64,000 nucleotides of DNA from Cylicocyclus nassatus (GCA_958299035.1 CATQJL010000001.1:50470461-50534460); one strand, 5' to 3'. Shown: positions 11,330-23,962, counted from the first letter of the stretch. The notes: generated by a model not told the origin, from the letters alone. Program-made: numbers and translations.

Positions 11330-11710
11330 CGAATTGGCCGCCAACTTTGGGTGTTTGTCCCATTCTTGTACGAAAATGTGACTGCTAACGTTCAACAGCT
11401 GCCATCATTTTATTGGGTGTTGATGTCTTCAGCTTTTGCGTCTCTAATAAGTAATCAATTCTTTTTTTCAAAGCAATGCCTCATTTGTGCAAAACTTGTT
11501 TCGTCTGGAGCTATAAATCCATTGACAATCATTTGTTTTCAAGACGAATTTCTCGTATCAATAACAATGTTGGACATCCACATTGATAATTTGCTTTATC
11601 CTGGGCCTCCCATTTTGAAAACTGTTGTATACGTTTCAGATTCTCAAATTCTTTCTCTCCTTGCTCATTTTGACGGTGTGCACCTGCTTGTACTACAATC
11701 TACATTCTAG
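11330..11710 (+). CDS. Candidate exon of unknown gene
   Basis: The frame opens at a good acceptor (AATTTTAG before 11330) and stays open for 127 codons to TAG at 11708. The translation is hydrophobic and Leu/Ser-rich with no recognised domain. No start codon was chosen because the frame appears to enter from an upstream exon that I could not locate. Length and acceptor favour a real exon, but the lack of known motifs keeps confidence low. Confidence 0.25.
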   Translation, partial: RIGRQLWVFVPFLYENVTANVQQLPSFYWVLMSSAFASLISNQFFFSKQCLICAKLVSSGAINPLTIICFQDEFLVSITMLDIHIDNLLYPGPPILKTVVYVSDSQILSLLAHFDGVHLLVLQSTF

Positions 11711-12904
11711 GCCCCTTCGCATTACCTGTTTCAGACCTTCCTATAGTGTTTTGCAGTATCCTGAGGTACACGTATTTGGCCGGGGTCAAAACCTGCAATA
11801 ATCTTTACTTGCATTAATTTATTTAACTGTCAGTAAATCGATCATATCATCTTTGTTTTATTTTTCTCAGCAAGATTAAATAGTTCAAAGGCAAGCGCCA
11901 TACTTATAAAAGCACCCGCTTCATCGTTCACCCATCCGCTGCTGTTCAGATCACTGGGTTGGCCAATAGCGAATGAATGCATCGGATGAGTCTTTCAACC
12001 GGGTAAGTATGCCGCCTGCCAGAAAAAACTGTAGTGGAAGCTGGTCAAGCCAGAATCTCGACACTGGAGCATTTCTTGACTTTTATGATACTTTATGGAC
12101 TTCTTCTCTAGTGCACAACCTGCATCATGGTTGCTCTAAAGGCAAACACAACACCAGGCAAAGGGTCCGAAGTTGCATGGAATCTTTTGCCGTGAAGCGC
12201 ATTAACAAATTCACGACGAGGCCGTTTTTTTAATATCTGCCATTTCTGACCAGAGCGTATTTTGCAGTCTCAAAAATCTCATCATTAGATTGTCTGATTG
12301 AGAATAGTAGTCCTTCGCTCAAAGCTCTACCTGAAAGGTCTTCAAACATGCCAAAAATTCATGAAGTTTCACCATCATCTAAGGCGAACCTTTAACACAC
12401 GTACAACCCATTGATGGTTCTCATTTTCTGAAATGGTGCTACAGTATTCCTCATTTTTTTGCTGAGGTCAGTGGGAGGACCACGAAACCCTACCATAGCA
12501 ATATTCCCCAGGGGGAGACGAACCGTCCCTTCTGAACGCACCGTCCCCTACAGTAATCTAGAACTAGGACGCATGCGCTGCGATGACTGCGGACGAGTGC
12601 TCCGCGAAGGGCTCGTATTTTCGAAAATCACCAACTCCTTTCGTGCGGTTCTTGCATTATGGAATGCAAACCAATCGCTGATTTCAACCAAACACAGCTA
12701 CCATCCTCTGAACGTTTGGTATTCTGAGCCCTACTTCCCAGCAAGTATGTTTATAATTTATGGGACATTTTCGAAGTCTTTTCATTTCCACATAAAAAAA
12801 ACTTCTCATGAATCTCCTTTGAATTCTTTCGAACTTTTTTTGCTTTTTTTTCCACTTATATCCATTGTGTGTGTGCGATCCCTATAACGTCGTGCACCGT
12901 CACA
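11711..12904. other. Repeat-derived and unassigned sequence
   Basis: About 12455-12530 matches, in reverse complement, the block at 15020-15070 (shared CAGTGGGAGGACCA and CCCTACCATAGC), so part of this stretch is dispersed repeat. The 142-codon open frame over it is not taken as a gene. Confidence 0.4.
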
Positions 12905-13072
12905 TCTCAAATTTTGCAAAAAAATCGATAAAATCGACATCAATCGATAACGAAAAGTGGACTGTGACACCCGCCGGGGCCCGAAGTGTATGTGTGCTAA
13001 GTTTGGTCCGGATCGGTTAAAAAATGGAATTTTCTATTCGGAACATACGGCGGAGCCGGGTAAGCCAGCTAG
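12905..13072 (+). mobile_element. Helitron-like 3' end fragment
   Basis: Nearly identical to the last ~170 bases of the element at 532-1126, including the CGGCGGAGCCG hairpin and the terminal CTAG followed by T. The left end is missing. Confidence 0.55.
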
Positions 13073-14345
13073 TTACATATAAGTCTTACTTACCACATCA
13101 TTAGGTCATCCTGAATATCATTTGTCTTGTTTACTCTCTGACCTTGCCACATTGAAATTTTCCTCATCTTGGATACTCTTTCAACAAACCATATCGTGCA
13201 AATACTAAGGAACTGATGTTTTAGGATATCTCATGGAATCTATCATTATCGAGATACCCCAATAATTTTTCGCCGAAATATAAAAGGGTTTTATTTGATG
13301 AAGTTAGAAGAACCTCTGCTTCCCAAAACGTGTACGTTGTTCAGGGAGATGAAGTCATCCTTACCAATGACGTCTTGTTTTGAAATTTCTAACAACAAAA
13401 AGATTTCGTAAATGATACTTCTACGTCATCCATCAACATCAGTTGTTAGCAAACTCAGGTCCCTATTCATTACTTGAATACGGATAGCAAAATGATTAGT
13501 TATATATACGACCTAGAGGATAAACAACACATCATATAAGCAGGACTCTTTATGATCTGATAAGTAAGATTACTGAAAAAGTAAAAGGCAGCCGGGTCGC
13601 CTTTTATGGTCGCGTTAGCTATATACTGTAGCTAAGGTCAGCGCCGGATTCCGACGGATAATGCTTTGTATTGAGGAAAGCCCACGTAATCAAAGTTTGT
13701 GTGACAACTTTTTATAAAGGCCAATCATAACTCAAATTGGTGATCTACGCTAATTCGTTATCAAGTGCGTATTCCCTTCTGACCTTTCAGTGTATCTCTG
13801 TAGCTTTCAAAAAAAATTATCACCTTCTTAAAATTCTCATTCCTGTAAAATTTACAAACGTGCATTTGAAACTTTTACGCTATAAAAAGCATAATGCGTG
13901 CAGGCAAAGAAAAGGTCGCCACCAAAATCAAACCATCCAGATCACGCTACCAAATGAAGGATGCAATCGAACTCACAAAGACTTAGGATAGCAGAGCTTG
14001 CAATCGAACTAAAAAAACATTGAAATAAGTCGAAAAAGACATTGAAAATGTCTCATAGGTCAAAAAAATACCAGCTTAGAAAGTAGCCGGCGATTTAAGT
14101 AGTGTGAAGTAGAGCGAATAACTTAAGTTATTGAATGCTAGGGAATTTGGGGAATTTAGGAATTTTCCAGAGAATTACCTCCAGAATCTCATTGTGGAGT
14201 AGGTTACCAGCGATGCGAAACTCGTCCGCCTCTGCGCAGGTCAGCCGCTCGCTCCCGCGAGCTAGCCAATCATGGAGTGACCTCTAATTAGCGCTAAACT
14301 CTTGTAGCCGTCGCGATTGGGGCAGGTTCAGAAGGGCCTACACCC
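13073..14345. other. Non-coding stretch
   Basis: AT-rich to about 14200, then a GC-richer patch (14214-14345) that leads into the palindrome. No exon supported. Confidence 0.3.
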
Positions 14346-15027
14346 TTCCCCAGGGCGCGAACCTACCGGGACACTGCCTTTAAGGCCGTGTCGCAATATA
14401 AATACAGTGGAATGTTTGCATTTTTAAGTTTTCGCAATAACACGTTATGAAACTGAGGACCAAAGAATGCAGCACCAGAACGCCCTGTAGCATTTTTCTT
14501 CAGGAGCATCACAATTTTCGGAGTCCTATCCGCTTTTGTTAGCTGAAAATTCCAAACTTTTTTTGCCTCCATAATCGGCATACAAGTTAAGTTTTTACAG
14601 CTTAAAGTATATTTGAAGCTTCTTCTACGGTCTAAATGGTTGGGATTGGAATTTCCGGTGTCGAACAGAAACAATCACAATCTTTAGGTCAGAGATTGTG
14701 ATTGTTTCGTTCGACACCGGAAATTCCAATTTTTCCTTCGTATGATCCCAACCATTCAGATCATAGAAGAAGCTTCAAATATACTTTAAGCTGTAAAAAC
14801 TTAACTTGTATGCCGATTATGGAGGCAAAGAAAGTTTGGAATTTTCAGCTAACAAAAGCGGATGGGACTCCGAGAATTGTGAAAAATGCTACAGGGCGTT
14901 GGTGCTGCATTCTTTGGTCTTCAGTTTGATAAGTTATGGCGAAGACTTTGAAAATGCAAACATTCCACTGTACTTATATTGCCACACGGCCTTAAAGGGT
15001 GTTCCGGCAGATTCGCGCCCTGGGGAA
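14346..15027. repeat. 0.68-kb palindrome (two ~336-bp arms)
   Basis: Arms 14346-14683 and 14693-15027 are reverse complements with a 9-bp loop. Outer ends read TTCCCCAGGGCGCGAA and its complement. Differences are scattered substitutions and a few small gaps. Mirror-image open frames in both arms are explained by the symmetry. Confidence 0.85.
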
Positions 15028-15529
15028 TATCGCTATGGTAGGGATTCCTGGTCCTCCCACTGACCTCAGGCGCAGTCCGGCTAGTGATGTTCCACCTGGC
15101 TCGAGAAAAGAGCCCTTGAACGGGCGCGCGCAACCCCAATCAGCGCTCGCTCGGACGACTTCGCTTGCCGTTCAGCGGATCCCACGATCACTCTCCCGCA
15201 TTGTGCGTGCTATCCAGAGCAAAAATTACAGGCAGCAGGGTCTTCGTGCCAGAGCCTCCCAACTTTCCATTGAAATTCTCGTCCGAGCTGCCTTCTGGAA
15301 ATTGGGTAAACGCTCCGAGGTCTTTTCACCCGTTTCAAAGCTCAAATTCGGAGTTCACTGGCCGAAAAGGCCCAAAACATGCAAAGAGATGAAAATGCAA
15401 AATCTGCCGAGACACTGCTTTTGATGCAACACTTTCTTGCAATTACTGGTGTTTATTCAAACGGAACAATCACTTAGTGTCAGGGAGCCTCCACACCGCA
15501 TCAATTGTATTATCGTCTTCCCAACTTTA

Positions 15530-15710
15530 GCGAGGCGTTCCGACGAGCGCCATTGCGTACTTTCTGAAAAAGAATACATGTCAAAACATGAAAAATATTA
15601 CCTTTGTAACTGGACGCTGCCGTGGAATCAGCTGATTGAAAATGCTGCGCCGCGACTAAGCGTTTTGTCGCGCGCGAAAGTACGCAATGGCGCTCGTCGG
15701 ATCGCCTCGC
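15530..15710. mobile_element. Small inverted-repeat element
   Basis: Terminal inverted repeats of ~34 bp at 15531-15565 and 15676-15710 share CCGACGAGCGCCATTGCG. The ~110-bp inside shows no coding potential. It abuts the CCGGAG-type element on its right. Confidence 0.5.
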
Positions 15711-16113
15711 CAAACTCAGACAGCGGATAGGACCCCTCCGGCGGAGAAATGGCAGGGCCGCGGGGTTTTCCCAGCGGTGGGTCTGCCACTCGTCCGCCGG
15801 AGCCGTCCCATTTCTGCTCCGGAGACCTCCCATTTCTGTTCCGGAGCCCTCCCATTTTGTGCTCCGGAGACCTCCCATTTCTGCTCCGGACCCCTCCGAT
15901 TTTCTTCGGCGCGGCTCTGCCAAATCTGGCGTACCTCCGGAGCAGAAATGGCATACCTTTGCAGCAGGGCCGGAGAAGGGTCCCACTTGCCTGAGTGATG
16001 TCACCGCGACCTACAAGAAGGGACCGCCCAACCGCCCCGCTCTCATTGGTCAACTGGGTCCGGTAGATTCTGGCACTCTGGCAGATTCCGACTGTCCGGC
16101 GGAGGGGTCCGGT
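15697..16113. mobile_element. Foldback/MITE-like CTCCGGAG element, second copy
   Basis: Same architecture as 4475-5115 with fewer short repeats: GCTCCGGAGACCTCCCATT units, a CAAATCTGGCGTACCTCCGG block, and a conserved right half. Inverted ends are CTCAGACAG with GGACCCCTCCGGCGGAG on the left and the matching GGCGGAGGGGTCC with GTCTGAG on the right. Open frames on both strands are repeat translations. Confidence 0.6.
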
Positions 16114-16980
16114 CGATTGTCTGAGAAATTGGGGAGACGATAATAGCTTTGCAGCCGGTAGTCGCTTTTGTCCTTGTTACCGCTTTTTGCGGTCAAAGTG
16201 CAACTTGTCAAGCCATTGCCCTTATCGCGTGCTTAGTCTTCAGCGACTACGCAAAAACTTGTGATTTGTAGCCCACGCGCAACTCTAGAAAGAATATGCA
16301 ATAATGAGCACAAGAAACTCAATAATCAGCTAGTATCCAGTGCCGTACCGAACGGGAGGTGATGGAAGGGGGGGGAGCTGGAGGGAGGGAAGAATGAAGA
16401 AGATGAGAATGAGTCACGAAATTCTTGAAACTCCCCCACATGAGTTATCAAAATGCAAGTGATTTGTTTATGCTTTTAAAGCAGCCAACGCCACGCATCT
16501 TTATCAGGAAATTCCCTTCCCCCCGAACAGAAATCCTGGGTACGGTACTGGTACCAATGTAGTAACTGTACAAAAGAAATAAGTTGCCACGTTTTCAGTC
16601 AATGCAGCTTGAAAAGTTGCTGTAAGGGACTCATGCAAATTAGGGATAGAACACTTTGGCTTAATTACAAGCTGTAAAGATGTGAATGAGAGATATGTTC
16701 ATTGTATGGAGTGAGGCATCCTAGCATCTCTAACTGCAAGTGTCTGCCATTGCTGAATACACTTGAGAAATCGGATGTGCTTGAAGATTTTTCTTTGAGC
16801 TTTACTGGTTTATGACGCTTTCCTAATTCCATTTGCCATTCAGTGTTTATAAACTCACCTGCTCATCAACAGTAGTTTTCTACAAGAAAAGGATTTTGAC
16901 ATGCACGAAATGCCAAATATTTGTAACCAGCTTTTGAATAAAAAATTGCAGATCTCCCGCAAACAGCACTGCTGCGTAAA
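16114..16980. other. Non-coding stretch
   Basis: No exon or element recognised. A purine-rich run (GGTGATGGAAGGGGGGGG) lies at about 16360-16400. Confidence 0.3.
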
Positions 16981-16984
16981 CGAA

Positions 16985-17047
16985 TGGTACAAGGTGGTCT
17001 GCTGCCTGGAAGCCCAGACACTCTACCATCTAAGTCACCTATTTGCA
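16985..17047 (-). repeat. tRNA-like fragment
   Basis: On the minus strand a D-arm-like ACTTAGATGGTAGAGTGTC is followed by CTGGGCTTCCAGGC. No box B, T arm or acceptor pairing follows, so this is at most a tRNA-derived repeat fragment. Confidence 0.35.
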
Positions 17048-17091
17048 CTGTATGGTATTGAATTCCAAAAATCTTAGTGGTTGTTTTTCAG

Positions 17092-17376
17092 TTCCAACTC
17101 CGTCATCTCCATCATTGATGAGGTAAACTATTCGCGGAAGTCCAAAGACAAGCAACTTCCTTCACATAAAAAGATCATTATTTTGAAACGCTCGGCGGTT
17201 TCTTCTCCAAAAGTAAGCAAGAAGCATTTGCATTTATTTACTTTATTTTTGCTTATGTATTTTTTTGAACTCAAACTTCACACCGTCTCAAATACTCCTT
17301 GATAGTAACTCACAAATTTTCTTACTAGCTCATAGGAGAACGTGAGCGGCTGAACTCGAGCGATCGCAACTTTTGA
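17092..17376 (+). CDS. Candidate 3' end of a gene, two exons
   Basis: Exon 17092-17212 follows a strong TTGTTTTTCAG acceptor and ends at a GTAAGC donor. Exon 17329-17376 follows TTTTCTTACTAG and ends in TGA. The phases agree: the last codon of the first exon is complete (SSPK) and the second exon starts in phase 0. The encoded tail is hydrophilic and basic with many Ser and Lys, without a known domain. Upstream exons were not found. Two matching splice junctions make this better than chance, but the product is unknown. Confidence 0.4.
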
Positions 17377-17701
17377 AGATGTAATTCTTGCTGTAAAGCT
17401 GATGTCGCTACTCGCACCTTGAGGAACCTTGAAATCCTCCGAATTTCGGGTTTGCTTTCCTTAGCTAGAAACTCCTGGCTTCTCTTACACTTCGGAAAAC
17501 TTTGAGCCGACTTCCAAGCTCGATTAGATGACCATGACATATGTATCGATAAGCTGGTGTAAATTGAGAAAGTGGAACGAAACGTGAAGCAGCTCCAATA
17601 GGGTAGCGTTTTCAAAACTGGTAGATGAATGTATGGCTACGGTTTCAGATTCATGCTGAAGCGAAGGTAGGAGTCTATACGGCTTTCAACACTGAGAGAT
17701 A

Positions 17702-17860
17702 TTGAAAAGATTATACTGGAAGATTTACGAGTTTTTAACGTTCCGACCTAGCACGAGTTATGGAGTGTCTCAGACATTGCACCGGGAAGTTCACGGGTGC
17801 TTGCTCGGCCACCAATCATCCATGCCGCAAGCTGCCCGGTATAAACAAATATTGAATCCG
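17702..17860 (+). CDS. Candidate exon
   Basis: An open frame of ~53 codons ends at a textbook donor (AATCCG before GTAAGTG at 17861). A possible next exon begins after CTGACTAG near 17912. No domain is recognised and no start can be assigned. Confidence 0.25.
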
Positions 17861-18068
17861 GTAAGTGACCGCGGCACATCCTGTAAACGACCGATAGTTG
17901 ACCTGACTAGCATGCTTGTAGGCCTAGAAAGAGTAAGAAATCTTTTGGTCTGCCTTTCATGACAACGACTGAGTACACATTGAGCAACTTATTGGTCGTC
18001 GACACCACTCCACTTATTGCAGAAGTCTGTTTCGTGAGCATATAAACTCAACTACACAACCCGACCCG

Positions 18069-18953
18069 AGGTTACGACCCCCCCCCCCTGATTGCTCTCT
18101 CAATAGGACCCCCCCTGAACTATATACCTAAGATAGCATTACCAGAGTTGAGAAAGGCACAAGTTTCGACCCCTCCCCCCTCCCATGAAAGTCCTCAAAC
18201 GACCCCTTCTTCCTCCTCTTAACCTCTGGACCTCAAAGTGTGACATTCTAGAGGACACCATCGTTTCTAGAGAGTTTTCAGATTTCTGAGAGCTGTACGC
18301 CCGATTTTCTGTGACTGCACTTTAAATCACACGTAATTTGACGGCTGATTTTGATTTGAATGGGCATATTGAAAGGGCCATAATTTTCTTATGGGTGGGG
18401 CGTTCGGCTCCAAATTTCCACTGTAGCAAGAAGAAGCTATATGCTCAATACTCATACCAGCAATGGAGAGCTTTCTGGATTTTGAAGGCAAGTTTAGGGG
18501 TTGCGGCACACGATCGCTGGTTACGACCCCCCCCCCCCTGATTGCTCTCTCAATAAGACCCCCCCCCCCCTGAACTATATACCTAAGATAGCATTACCAG
18601 AGTTGAGAAAGACAGGCACAAGTTTCGCCCCCCCCCCTCCCATGAAAGCCCTCAAACGACCCCTTCTTCCTCCTCTTAACCTCTGGACCTCAAAGTGTGA
18701 CATTCTAGAGGACACCATCGTTTCTAGAGAGTTTTCAGATTTCTGAGAGCTGTACGCCCGATTTTCTGTGACTGCACTTTACAATCACACGTAATTTGAC
18801 GGCTGATTTTGATTTGAATGGGCATATTGAAAGGGCCATAATTTTCTTATGGGTGGGGCGTTCGGCTCCAAATTTCCACTGTAGCAAGAAGAAACTATGT
18901 GCTCAATACTCATACCAGCAATGGAGCGCTTTCTGGATTTTGAAGGCGAGTTA
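18069..18953 (+). repeat. Direct tandem duplication of ~440 bp with C-tracts
   Basis: The block beginning GGTTACGACCCCCCC at 18069 is repeated from 18518 with few substitutions. Each copy contains runs of C (for example near 18178 and 18560) whose lengths differ, and ends with GGATTTTGAAGGC near 18490 and 18945. Small frames inside are repeat-derived. Confidence 0.8.
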
Positions 18954-19322
18954 GGGCCCCCGGGTGTGGCGTGCAGCACCCCACGTCTGACCCTGGCGAA
19001 CACCTTCCCCACAAACACTTAGGGTAGCCCTATCGCTGCGGCGTACCTCACACGAGTTGCGCCTTGAGCTACAGCGTGTAAGAAGTGCCTCCTTTGATAA
19101 GGCCCGCGGCACGCCGAGTGAGGTGATTGGGCTGCGATTCTCCCGATAAGCTCTTTTCAATTTTAACTTTGGCCGCGGCGTTCCCGATAAAATATACATG
19201 GCCGCGGTGTCCCATGTAGCACGCTTTGAGGCCGCGAACTTTCCGATGCAATTGTCTGGTAGTATGTTGTCTAGACGAAGAAGTTTGTGCAAATCAAAGG
19301 GAATCTCCCTTTTGCTGTTCAT
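18954..19322. repeat. GC-rich block, probably dispersed repeat
   Basis: GC content rises sharply and a 123-codon frame is open on the minus strand (18951-19322). It lacks an exon structure or known domain, and the abrupt composition change next to repeats argues for a dispersed element. A cryptic gene fragment cannot be excluded. Confidence 0.3.
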
Positions 19323-20304
19323 TCGGTTGTAGTTTCATTGACGTGTGAGCGTCAACACCTTGACAGGTTAAGACAAACACAAGCCACTGCACTTGCTGAT
19401 TTCTTTTATGTGCAAAGTCTGTCGCAGCCACTAGCTTCTCATATCAATTTCAAAACGGTCGAAGCTCATCCGTGAGCAACCCACACGCATAGATCATGTA
19501 GTAATGATTGATTTTATTGTGATAGATGCATATGCTCACTTGTTTTTCAATGGAGGATTGGTGGATGCAAGACTCGACAGCAATGACACTCTTGATTGCC
19601 AACCATATCCTACATGATCACTCTAGATTTTGTTGACATTTTTTGTGAAATGTCGTTTTTTTTTGTTCGGCTATTCAATAATGATATGACAAAATACTGG
19701 CAGATCAGATATATTGAGCTCTCGAATCCGAAATAAAAAAGTCGCGTAAATTTTGTGAATGCAGCTTCATTGTTCTTTCGAAACAAAATTGGTTTGCGTA
19801 GAATTTGTTACCTAATTTCAGTCTCGGATTTTTGAGCTTAGCCTATGTTACCTCTTGATTGTATTCGTGTTAAATTTTTTAAGATTTTTTTGTAAAAATT
19901 GAATTATTATTCGATAGACTAAAAGGTATTACAAAACTTGATCCATGAAGCTGGGAGATACGGTCTATAGAATGCAAAACTCCAACAATCTGTTCCTCTA
20001 AAAGATTTTGCAGACCTCTTACTTTCTCAAGCATACATTATCACTAGGTCGCTCCAAAAGCTCTTTCCGTTTTTTCCATGTATGAAAAATAAAGGAGAAG
20101 AACGTTTTGAATGTTATTTTAGCAGATTTCTTCCCTTTTTTAGCACTCATGATTCCGCAATGGTTACTCTTGTAGTTACTGATTAAGCTATGCTTTTTAC
20201 TATATCCAACTTTGGCAAAAAGCTTAGATAAGATAACAGGAGAATAGAGTAAACAAAGTGCAGTGTGATGCTATTTTTTGGCATAGCTGGCTCAAAAATA
20301 TTTT
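19323..20304. other. Non-coding stretch
   Basis: AT-rich sequence, no supported exon. Confidence 0.3.
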
Positions 20305-20610
20305 TCAAAAATATTTTGCTTCTGCTATCGAATTCCATATTTGGCCATCCCGAACCTCATAGAGCGCTAAACGGCGCATAAGTAGGATATCATCGATGCG
20401 GCTTTCTTTCCTCTCACCTGAGAGGCTGTTTTTCTTCCTAATTCGTACAGTCTTAGACGAGCAAATCTCGTAATTTTCGATTTGAACGCATTCCGAGCTG
20501 TATAAGGGAATGCAAATTTGACATTTGGAAGCGGCACTTAATAGCTTTGTAAACCTGGGAGCATGACTGATTATTGATAATTCCAAATCCCGAAGATTAA
20601 TAGTGCTCAA
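20305..20610 (-). CDS. Candidate coding fragment, unknown
   Basis: A ~100-codon minus-strand frame with coding-like composition, including paired cysteines (KCQIC) and alternating leucines. There is no ATG at its 5' end, and an internal CAG/GTGAGAG could be a donor. It may be an exon or a decayed fragment. Confidence 0.25.
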   Translation of the reverse strand: MSTINLRDLELSIISHAPRFTKLLSAASKCQICIPLYSSECVQIENYEICSSKTVRIRKKNSLSGERKESRIDDILLMRRLALYEVRDGQIWNSIAEAKYF

Positions 20611-21865
20611 AACGTTATTTTGCTACTTCTCGGTAGTGAAGATTTAGGCAAATTGTCTTGAAGAAGTTTAAAGACCGGCTGTAGAAGCTAAATTGCTTTG
20701 TATTGCACTCTATCTACGCTATCCAACTGCAATCAAGGGCTTTCCATATTATAAAAGTCCAAATAAAGATTTCGAGAAATGAAGTTGGACATGCTAAAAA
20801 CCATGGGTTCAAAATCTTAGTGACCGCAGAAGTTACCAGTTCGTGAACATAACAAACTAAAAAGAGACTGCTGCGTCAAATGTTTCCAAAGATTGTATTC
20901 ATTTTACGTGTTTTATGATAGGCGGAAAAACGGAAAGATTTTTGGAACAACGCGACCTAATGTATATATACTAAGCATACACGTATTCGCGCCACTTCAC
21001 GTCGGTATGGCTTTAGCCCAAATTGGTCTCACCGAGGTCAGCACGCAAATTGCGTTGCAGATGCTTTCTGGAAAAGTACGCGGTTGACATAGACTGTATG
21101 ACGGTTGTTCCTAAGGCTACAAATCGCTAGAACAAGAAAGCCGATATTGACAAACACCATGTTCGAACCCTCGCGCTGAATATGATACCTAAAAGAGTAA
21201 CGCACTTTTTAAGGTAAAACTCAATGCTTGTACCTCAAAGTTATGTGGTATATGATTATCTATGTGGGGAAAGCTCAGGACTGCTGCCATAGCATGCGAA
21301 TTTTATCTTAATTTCTAGTCAAAAGTACAGCAAAATCTGCGGTAGACAATTACATTCATGAGCAAATGAGAGGCCCGTAAGAATTTTTGGTGTAAAGATA
21401 GAGAGATAGGTTTAGCATAACTGAGTACTTAGATTTCATCGTACAACTTTATGCGAATAGATGATGCTTTAGTCCAAGCCTTGCTCAAAAACGAGAATTA
21501 TAAGATTTCGTTCCAAATGAAAAGGCTAGGACGACCCGTCTTTCCTAGTAAGCTGAATCATACCGAACACCACTGCAGGTTTTCATTTTCATCATGTGTA
21601 TTCTCGATTTCGCGATAGTTTTTTTGTTTCAAAAACTCTTGCGATAACTTTTGATCCAGTTTGTTTGACGTAGGCGCTATCGACACTTTGCAATCGGTCC
21701 AACATTTCAGCGTTCTCCTGTTTCTCAGCGGCATAAAAATAGTTCCATGCACCACTTGTTACACCACTGAACTTCTCTTATTTAGCTAGTTTCCAACTTG
21801 TCCCAAACTCCTCTCCAAATCCTCCATGCAAAAAAATGAACCCAAGTTCAACGTGCTTTATAAAA
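20611..21865. other. Non-coding stretch
   Basis: No exon with matching splice signals and no recognised repeat. Confidence 0.3.
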
Positions 21866-21869
21866 AGTA

Positions 21870-22230
21870 GCAGTGGCATGCCCAGGATTTTTGTTCGAGC
21901 GGGGGGGGGGGGGGGGGAGAGAGACGAAAATGTGTCTAATGAGGGTGCGTGGCATCAGCTACGCACTCCGAAAAATTTTTTGGTATACTTCCTGAAATTT
22001 TTGCTGGTCGTAACCCGAAATTCCAGAAAATAGGGGAGTGGTGGCAGCCACGCTCCCGAAAAAATTTTTGTAGGGCTAAACTGCATTTTCTATAATTTTT
22101 AAAAATTATATTAATCCTTTGCAAGTATAAGCAAGTCGCTTGCACATTTTCTAACTGATACAAGTAATTTTCACAAATTTCGCGACCCATTCTCGGGCGC
22201 CCCCCCCCCCCATCGGCACGATGCCCGCGC
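21870..22230. mobile_element. Element fragment bounded by G- and C-runs
   Basis: A run of ~17 G (from 21901) preceded by GTGGCATGCCCAGGATTTTTG, and a run of ~12 C (from 22200) followed by ATCGGCACGATGCCC, face each other across ~290 bp of AT-rich sequence. The GGCATGCC/GGCACGATGCC ends are loosely inverted. It probably derives from a DNA transposon with G-rich ends, but the class is not clear. Confidence 0.3.
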
Positions 22231-23640
22231 GGCGGCGGAAGAAGTAAGAAAGACGTATGTCAACTTTGCACCAACTAAAAGACGAATTTTCTATCTGCTT
22301 TCCAAAGTATTTCTTTTCCGCTTTCGTCACTCGATTTCGGTTGTGTCAACGCTTCCTGTCTGGAACTCATCGTGTGGAAATAGAATTATTAGATGGATGC
22401 ATATCTGCCCAAAGTTTATGTGCTTGGAGCAAGTGGGCTCAGACATGTAAGATGAGACATATGTGGCCTGATTTGACTTATTTTTAGGCCTCTGAGGAAG
22501 CACTAAACCTTAATTTCAATACCTCTATGAGAAAGTGGATTACCTCTATGAGAAAGTGCATGGCACTGCAAAAGTGAAAGCTTTCTCGTAAATTCAAAAC
22601 TGTCAATATTATTTCTTAAATAATTCTTGATATGGACATATGCCAAATTGCACCATGTATCAAAAGCCTTCAAGATTGATAAGATGGATCATTATAAGCT
22701 TAGCCTCGTTCAATTCTGCTCCCTCAAGCTCGAATTTTTCGCAAATCCCAGCCGCCCGACAGCAGTGTAAAATTTTGATTGGATTCGGACGAAAATAATT
22801 CCGAACGCTGCTTTCCAAAGACCCAAAAGCTACGGGCAGCTGGTAAAAAATATGCGCACTCATTCAATGTACTGTGTGTAAAGTAATAAAATGGTTTAAC
22901 ATCCACTTAACGATACTGCATTGTCGTACTACCTCACTTTCTTTGCTTTGCAGATACCGCAATTCCTACTCGCTTCAGAGTTGCCCTTTCTATTTCCAAT
23001 CGCTAAGATTCTCGTTCAACATCTGGAAGTAGTGCATTTTTTCGAGTAATGCGCTTGATATCATAATATAATTCCAAATTACCAAAATTGCTTCATTATT
23101 GACTGACTAAGAAGTTTATTTTAAGAAGATTTATATATTTGAGCATTGTCACATAGACTTGTGCAATGCGATGCCGCAGTACCCTACCTTTGAATCGTAA
23201 AGAGCTCTAGCACAATTGTGGGCTACATAGTTAAATTGGTGATTTGGTGATCAACACAATCTTCGACACAACGCCTTGGCGAAAAGCTTGTATTTCTGCA
23301 CAATCGAGCGTAACAAATGGTCATAAAGCGCGCATTGTGTGCAACCCCTCATTATTACTCAAGCTCAAATTTTGTCGCAGCGCAAACACTATATTATGTC
23401 ACTATATTAACCAACAAGCTCGAAAGGAAGCAAATGCGAAGCGGATTCAGTTTGTAAATGTGGCAATATAAGTCCAAACCTGCATATCATACACCGGTAA
23501 AATGCCACCAATCATAAAAGTTTGATGGTTGACTGAATACCTATTCAGCGCATATTTGGAGAGTATGAGATCAATGACGCACCAAACTGCAGCTATCCCT
23601 GAGAAATTGACATTTTTTGTCATTAGATTGTGCCAGCCAT
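22231..23640. other. Mostly non-coding; one possible last exon
   Basis: Near 22954-23050 a TTTGCTTTGCAG acceptor opens a ~31-codon frame ending in TAA, possibly a terminal exon. No partner exon was found. The rest shows nothing recognisable. Confidence 0.25.
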
Positions 23641-23962
23641 ATGGGTTGCGTAGGTCAAATATTTTCTAGATTCTATAATTACGCTACGATGATATCCAAA
23701 ATTTTGGAAAAAACGCTGGGAGCTTGGTACCGCCTTATTCTTACTGCTCGACACCATTTTCAACCCAGTGAAGAACATATCGCTCAAAAAAATAAGACTT
23801 TAGGCTCGGCATATCGACAACCGCACGAGTACAGTATGCTTATTTCCAGCTATCGTTCATCTTGGCGTACACCCTTGAAAAATCAAAAAAGTAAGGTGGT
23901 ATATAATCCTAAATGTTTTGCTTTGACTTTCAGAAGTACAAAAAAATACTAAGCATGTTTAG
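23641..23962 (+). CDS. Candidate two-exon gene, unknown product
   Basis: The ATG at 23641 lies shortly after an AG (TTTTTGTCATTAG), as in a trans-spliced start. Exon 1 (23641-23890) ends at GTAAGG in phase 1. Exon 2 (23934-23962) follows CTTTGACTTTCAG, keeps the phase and ends in TAG, giving ~92 aa. The product starts MGC, a context in which N-terminal acylation is possible, and is otherwise basic and hydrophilic without a known domain. Consistent phase supports the model. There is no homology evidence. Confidence 0.4.

Noticed and set aside
18951..19322. 123-codon GC-rich minus-strand frame as a gene
   Set aside because: No exon signals or domain, and an abrupt composition change next to repeats; kept only as a repeat block.
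21120..21175. Box B-like GTTCGAACCC
   Set aside because: No D arm or box A at the right distance.
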